The position numbers and the translations under genes were made by a program. From contig JAFEMX010000005.1 in assembly GCA_016892645.1 (NCBI GenBank), positions 124,001-188,000 of the forward strand: a stretch of 64,000 nucleotides of DNA. Direction: 5' to 3'. This document shows positions 61,539-64,000 of this stretch, in pieces. Within the stretch, counting starts at the first letter, position 1. Each line of letters opens with the position of its first letter. This stretch comes from Micrococcaceae bacterium RIT 802. GTDB lineage: Bacteria > Actinomycetota > Actinomycetes > Actinomycetales > Micrococcaceae. The notes beneath the pieces were generated by a model. It saw only the letters and a program-made list of their open reading frames with translations, had not been told where the DNA came from and did no database searches.

Positions 61539-62582
61539 TTAGCCACGCTCCCAGTAGCTCGGGCCGACGGGCTCGTGGAAGTCACTCTGGGCGACCAGGT
61601 AGCCCTCCGAATCGACCGTGATCGGAAGTTGCGGAAGTGCGTGACCGGCCGGTCCGAAGATGACCTTGCATTCCTGCGTGAGGTCGAAGGTGGATTGGTG
61701 GCACGGGCACAGCAGGTGGTGTGTCTGCTGCTCGTACAAGGCGACGGGGCAGCCGACGTGGGTGCAGATCTTCGAGTAAGCGACGATGCCGTCGTGGTGC
61801 CAGGTCTGGCGTTCGGGGGAGATGTGCATCTTCTCCGGGTCCAGGCGCATGAGCAGCACGACTGCCTTGGCCTTTTCGTTCAGCGGGTCTTCCATTTCGT
61901 TCAGCCCGTCTGGGATGACGTGGAATGCCGAGCCGATCTGCACGTCCGATGCCTTGATCGGTGTGCCGGAGGGATCACGAACGAGCTTGATGCCCTTGTC
62001 CCACATGGTGTGTCGCAGGCGGTCGACGATCTGGCCCGCGCTGGCGCCGGTGCGATCGAGGTCACGGAACATGAAGATCGCGGGGATCGGGGCCAATGCC
62101 ACGGCGGCGATCAGCGAGTTGCGGATCAGCGGACGGCGCTTGATGCCCGTCTCCTCGATGATGTCGCCCAGCATCGTCTCCGCGACCTGGCGGTCTTCCT
62201 CGGTACGGACCTCGTGGCGCATCTCGGTGATCTCGTGGTCCGGCATCAGGGTCTTGGCCCAGTGCACGATGCCCACGCCGATGCCGAGCATCGCAAAGGC
62301 GGTGCCGATGCCCAGCAGGGTGTTCTGCAAGCGGATCTCGCCGATGGATTCCGCGTGCCCGACGACGAAGTAGGCCACGAAGAACAGCAGTGTTCCCAAA
62401 ACGGAGAGCACGAACAGCAGCGTTACCTGGCGTTCGGCTCGTTTTGCGGCGCGGGGGTCAACGTCAGCGAGGCGTGGCCGGTGCGGCGGCAGGCCCGGGT
62501 CCTGGAACGTGTCCATGGAACCCTGACCGGCCTTAGCAACGGTGCCCGGATCGTTCGGACTGCCGTGACTATGGTCGCCCAT
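61539..62582 (-). CDS. qcrA: Cytochrome bc1 complex, Rieske iron-sulfur subunit
   Basis: 347 residues. After a charged N-terminus there are three membrane helices (LLFVLSVLGTLLFFVAYFVV, LLGIGTAFAMLGIGVGI and LIAAVALAPIPAIFMFR), the actinobacterial form with more helices than mitochondrial Rieske proteins. The [2Fe-2S] site is Cys273/His275 in CTHVGC and Cys292/His295 in LLCPCHQSTFD, with Cys278 and Cys294 forming the disulfide. I chose ATG 62582 because AAAGGATGAG lies ahead of it; an ATG eight codons earlier overlaps that site. Long N-terminal acidic region is unlike the mitochondrial form. Confidence 0.94.
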   Translation of the reverse strand: MGDHSHGSPNDPGTVAKAGQGSMDTFQDPGLPPHRPRLADVDPRAAKRAERQVTLLFVLSVLGTLLFFVAYFVVGHAESIGEIRLQNTLLGIGTAFAMLGIGVGIVHWAKTLMPDHEITEMRHEVRTEEDRQVAETMLGDIIEETGIKRRPLIRNSLIAAVALAPIPAIFMFRDLDRTGASAGQIVDRLRHTMWDKGIKLVRDPSGTPIKASDVQIGSAFHVIPDGLNEMEDPLNEKAKAVVLLMRLDPEKMHISPERQTWHHDGIVAYSKICTHVGCPVALYEQQTHHLLCPCHQSTFDLTQECKVIFGPAGHALPQLPITVDSEGYLVAQSDFHEPVGPSYWERG

Positions 62583-62655
62583 GTTCTCTCTCATCCTTTT
62601 TCTCAAATTCCTTGGTACGAAGTGTGGTGTGCGGGCCGAGGCCCGCTGCGCCGGA

Positions 62656-63444
62656 TCAGGAAGGCCGCGAGGTCAGCCAGATCGTGAAGGCGATGACGAT
62701 GCCGAGACCGGCGGTCCAGATGAGCAGGCCCTCGGAAACCGGTCCGAGCGAACCGAGCTGGGCACCACCGGGGGAGCCCTGTGCTTCGATTTCCTTCAGG
62801 AACGTGATGACGTCGCGCTTCTCGTCGGGGGTGATGTTCGAGTCGTTGAAGACGGGCATGTTCTGCGGTCCCGTGGCCATGGCCTCGTAGATGTGCTTCT
62901 CGCTGACACCGGCCAGCGACGGAGCGAACTTGCCGCGCGTCAGGGCGCCACCGGCAGCGGCGGCGTTGTGGCACATGGCGCAGTTGACGCGGAAGATCTC
63001 CCCGCCAGCGGCCGAGTTCCCCTTGGAGGTGTCCAGCAACTCCTCGTCCGGCACTGCGGGACCGGCGCCCAGGGAGGCAACGTAGGCTGCGAGCTGCTTG
63101 GTCTCCTCGTCGGTGAACTGCTTGGGCTTTTCCTGGGCCTGCGGGCCATTCATCTGCATCGGCATGCGGCCCGTGCCAACCTGGAAGTCGACGGCTGCGG
63201 CGCCGACGCCGACAAGCGAAGGGCCACTCGGGCTGCCTTCGGCGTTCATGCCGTGGCAGGTGGCGCAGTTGGCCACGAAGAGCTTGTTGCCTTCATTGAC
63301 GTCGCTGGCGCTGTACGTCGTCGCAGCCTGGGCCTCGTTGACGCTGCTTGCCGCGGCATACAGGCCGCCCGTGATGAGCAGACCCATCAACAACAGCGCT
63401 ACGGCGGCGAGCGGATGGCGGCGCCTTTGCGAAAGAGCCTTCAC
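62656..63444 (-). CDS. qcrC: Cytochrome bc1 complex, diheme cytochrome c subunit
   Basis: 262 residues. A signal-anchor helix (about 11-32, LAAVALLLMGLLITGGLY) precedes two cytochrome c domains with CATCH at 60-64 and CAMCH at 155-159. A C-terminal helix (LIWTAGLGIVIAFTIWL) anchors the protein. In actinobacteria QcrC replaces the soluble cytochrome c and carries electrons straight to CtaC. I chose GTG 63444, which has TGAGGA eight bases ahead; a GTG five codons earlier overlaps that site. It lies between ctaE and qcrA. Confidence 0.95.
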   Translation of the reverse strand: MKALSQRRRHPLAAVALLLMGLLITGGLYAAASSVNEAQAATTYSASDVNEGNKLFVANCATCHGMNAEGSPSGPSLVGVGAAAVDFQVGTGRMPMQMNGPQAQEKPKQFTDEETKQLAAYVASLGAGPAVPDEELLDTSKGNSAAGGEIFRVNCAMCHNAAAAGGALTRGKFAPSLAGVSEKHIYEAMATGPQNMPVFNDSNITPDEKRDVITFLKEIEAQGSPGGAQLGSLGPVSEGLLIWTAGLGIVIAFTIWLTSRPS

Positions 63445-63502
63445 TTGCTGGTTCCTCACTTGGTTTGGTTGGTGGTGCTTGGTGTGGCCCGGGAGCCCCT
63501 GG

Positions 63503-64000
63503 CTACTTCAGGAAGTAAATGATCGCGAACAGGGCGATCCACACGACGTCGACGAAGTGCCAGTAGTAGGACACGACGATCGCGGAGGTTGCTTCGAAGT
63601 GGCCGAACTTCTTGGCCACGAAGGCACGTCCGATGATCAGCACGAAGGCGACGAGACCGCCGGCAACGTGCAGACCGTGGAAGCCCGTGGTGATGTAGAA
63701 GGCCGATCCATAGGGATTCGAGCTCAACGAGACGCCGTGGTGGACGAGTTCGGTGTATTCGTACGCCTGGACGGAAACGAAGATCGCCCCGAGGATGAAC
63801 GTGACGATGAACCACTCGACCATTCCCCACTTGCGGAAGTTCAGCAGGCCACCGAGGCGGCGCGGCTGAAGGTCCTCAGCGCGGAAGACCCCGAGCTGGC
63901 AAGAGAAGGAACTGGAAACCAGGATGATCGTGTTGACGAGTGCGAACGGGACGTTCAACTTAGCTGTCTCGTTCGCCCACAACTCCGGCGAGGCCGCGCG
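63503..64000 (-). CDS. ctaE: Cytochrome c oxidase subunit III (partial, 5' end outside window)
   Basis: 165 residues are visible; the frame runs to the right edge, and about 40 N-terminal residues are missing. The four visible helices match the C-terminal part of subunit III ([79 protein letters not shown]). HGLHVAGG and [10 protein letters not shown] are the family signatures. Subunit III supports proton uptake by the aa3 oxidase. It heads the ctaE-qcrC-qcrA-qcrB operon; the promoter lies beyond the window. Confidence 0.95.
   Translation of the reverse strand, partial: RAASPELWANETAKLNVPFALVNTIILVSSSFSCQLGVFRAEDLQPRRLGGLLNFRKWGMVEWFIVTFILGAIFVSVQAYEYTELVHHGVSLSSNPYGSAFYITTGFHGLHVAGGLVAFVLIIGRAFVAKKFGHFEATSAIVVSYYWHFVDVVWIALFAIIYFLK

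Overview
The window is a gap-poor stretch of bacterial core chromosome with very high G+C, frequent GTG starts and many stop/start overlaps. Gene content and order point to an actinobacterium of the order Micrococcales, most likely Micrococcaceae (Arthrobacter/Kocuria/Micrococcus relatives). Supporting marks are mIHF next to gmk, a PriA without helicase motifs, HrcA linked to a DnaJ2-type protein, a diheme QcrC and a CtaF subunit. I see no tRNA or rRNA gene, insertion sequence, prophage, CRISPR array or obvious transferred island. No stretch longer than about 240 bases lacks a gene.

Layout. (1) 1-1670: end of aroB, a TPR protein, efp, nusB. (2) 1762-2991: a PrsW-type membrane protease on the minus strand. 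(3) 3101-12018: the pyrimidine operon pyrR-pyrB-pyrC-PH-like membrane protein-carA-carB-pyrF, headed by a promoter and a PyrR-binding hairpin touching the pyrR ribosome-binding site. (4) 12139-17955: mihF, gmk, rpoZ, coaBC, metK, priA. (5) 17968-24214: an alpha/beta hydrolase, a SorC-family regulator, and divergently glpD-glpF-glpK. (6) 24277-32712: leuS behind a putative leaderless leader peptide and an intrinsic terminator, then degV, comEA, comEC, holA. (7) 32817-37122: rpsT, a PemK-like gene interrupted by an in-frame UGA, lepA, hemW. (8) 37192-47036: DUF4870 and DUF3097 proteins, hrcA-dnaJ-rsmE under a CIRCE element, a GerMN lipoprotein, phoH-ybeY-corC-era. (9) 47135-52861: leuA with a leader peptide and pseudoknot (LEU element), recO-uppS, a hydrolase, pyrD. 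(10) 52949-64000: DUF3043 protein, M20 peptidase, an ErpA/IscA protein, and the cytochrome bcc-aa3 genes ctaC-ctaD-ctaF (plus) and ctaE-qcrC-qcrA-qcrB (minus), separated by a GntR regulator.

How it fits together. The pyr operon plus the distant pyrD cover all of de novo UMP synthesis. The glp genes import, phosphorylate and oxidise glycerol. The cta/qcr genes encode the two halves of a respiratory bcc-aa3 supercomplex. Two leucine-related genes (leuS, leuA) each carry a short leader with rare leucine codons, which suggests parallel sensing of charged tRNA-Leu.

The most interesting layer is regulatory rather than a new gene system. About a dozen start codons sit exactly 6 or 7 bases after a TAnnnT -10 box, the signature of leaderless mRNAs. 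Two amino-acid leader elements, a PyrR translational switch, a CIRCE element, a palindromic operator in the glp control region and several perfect convergent-terminator hairpins complete it. I did not find a clearly undescribed multi-gene system.
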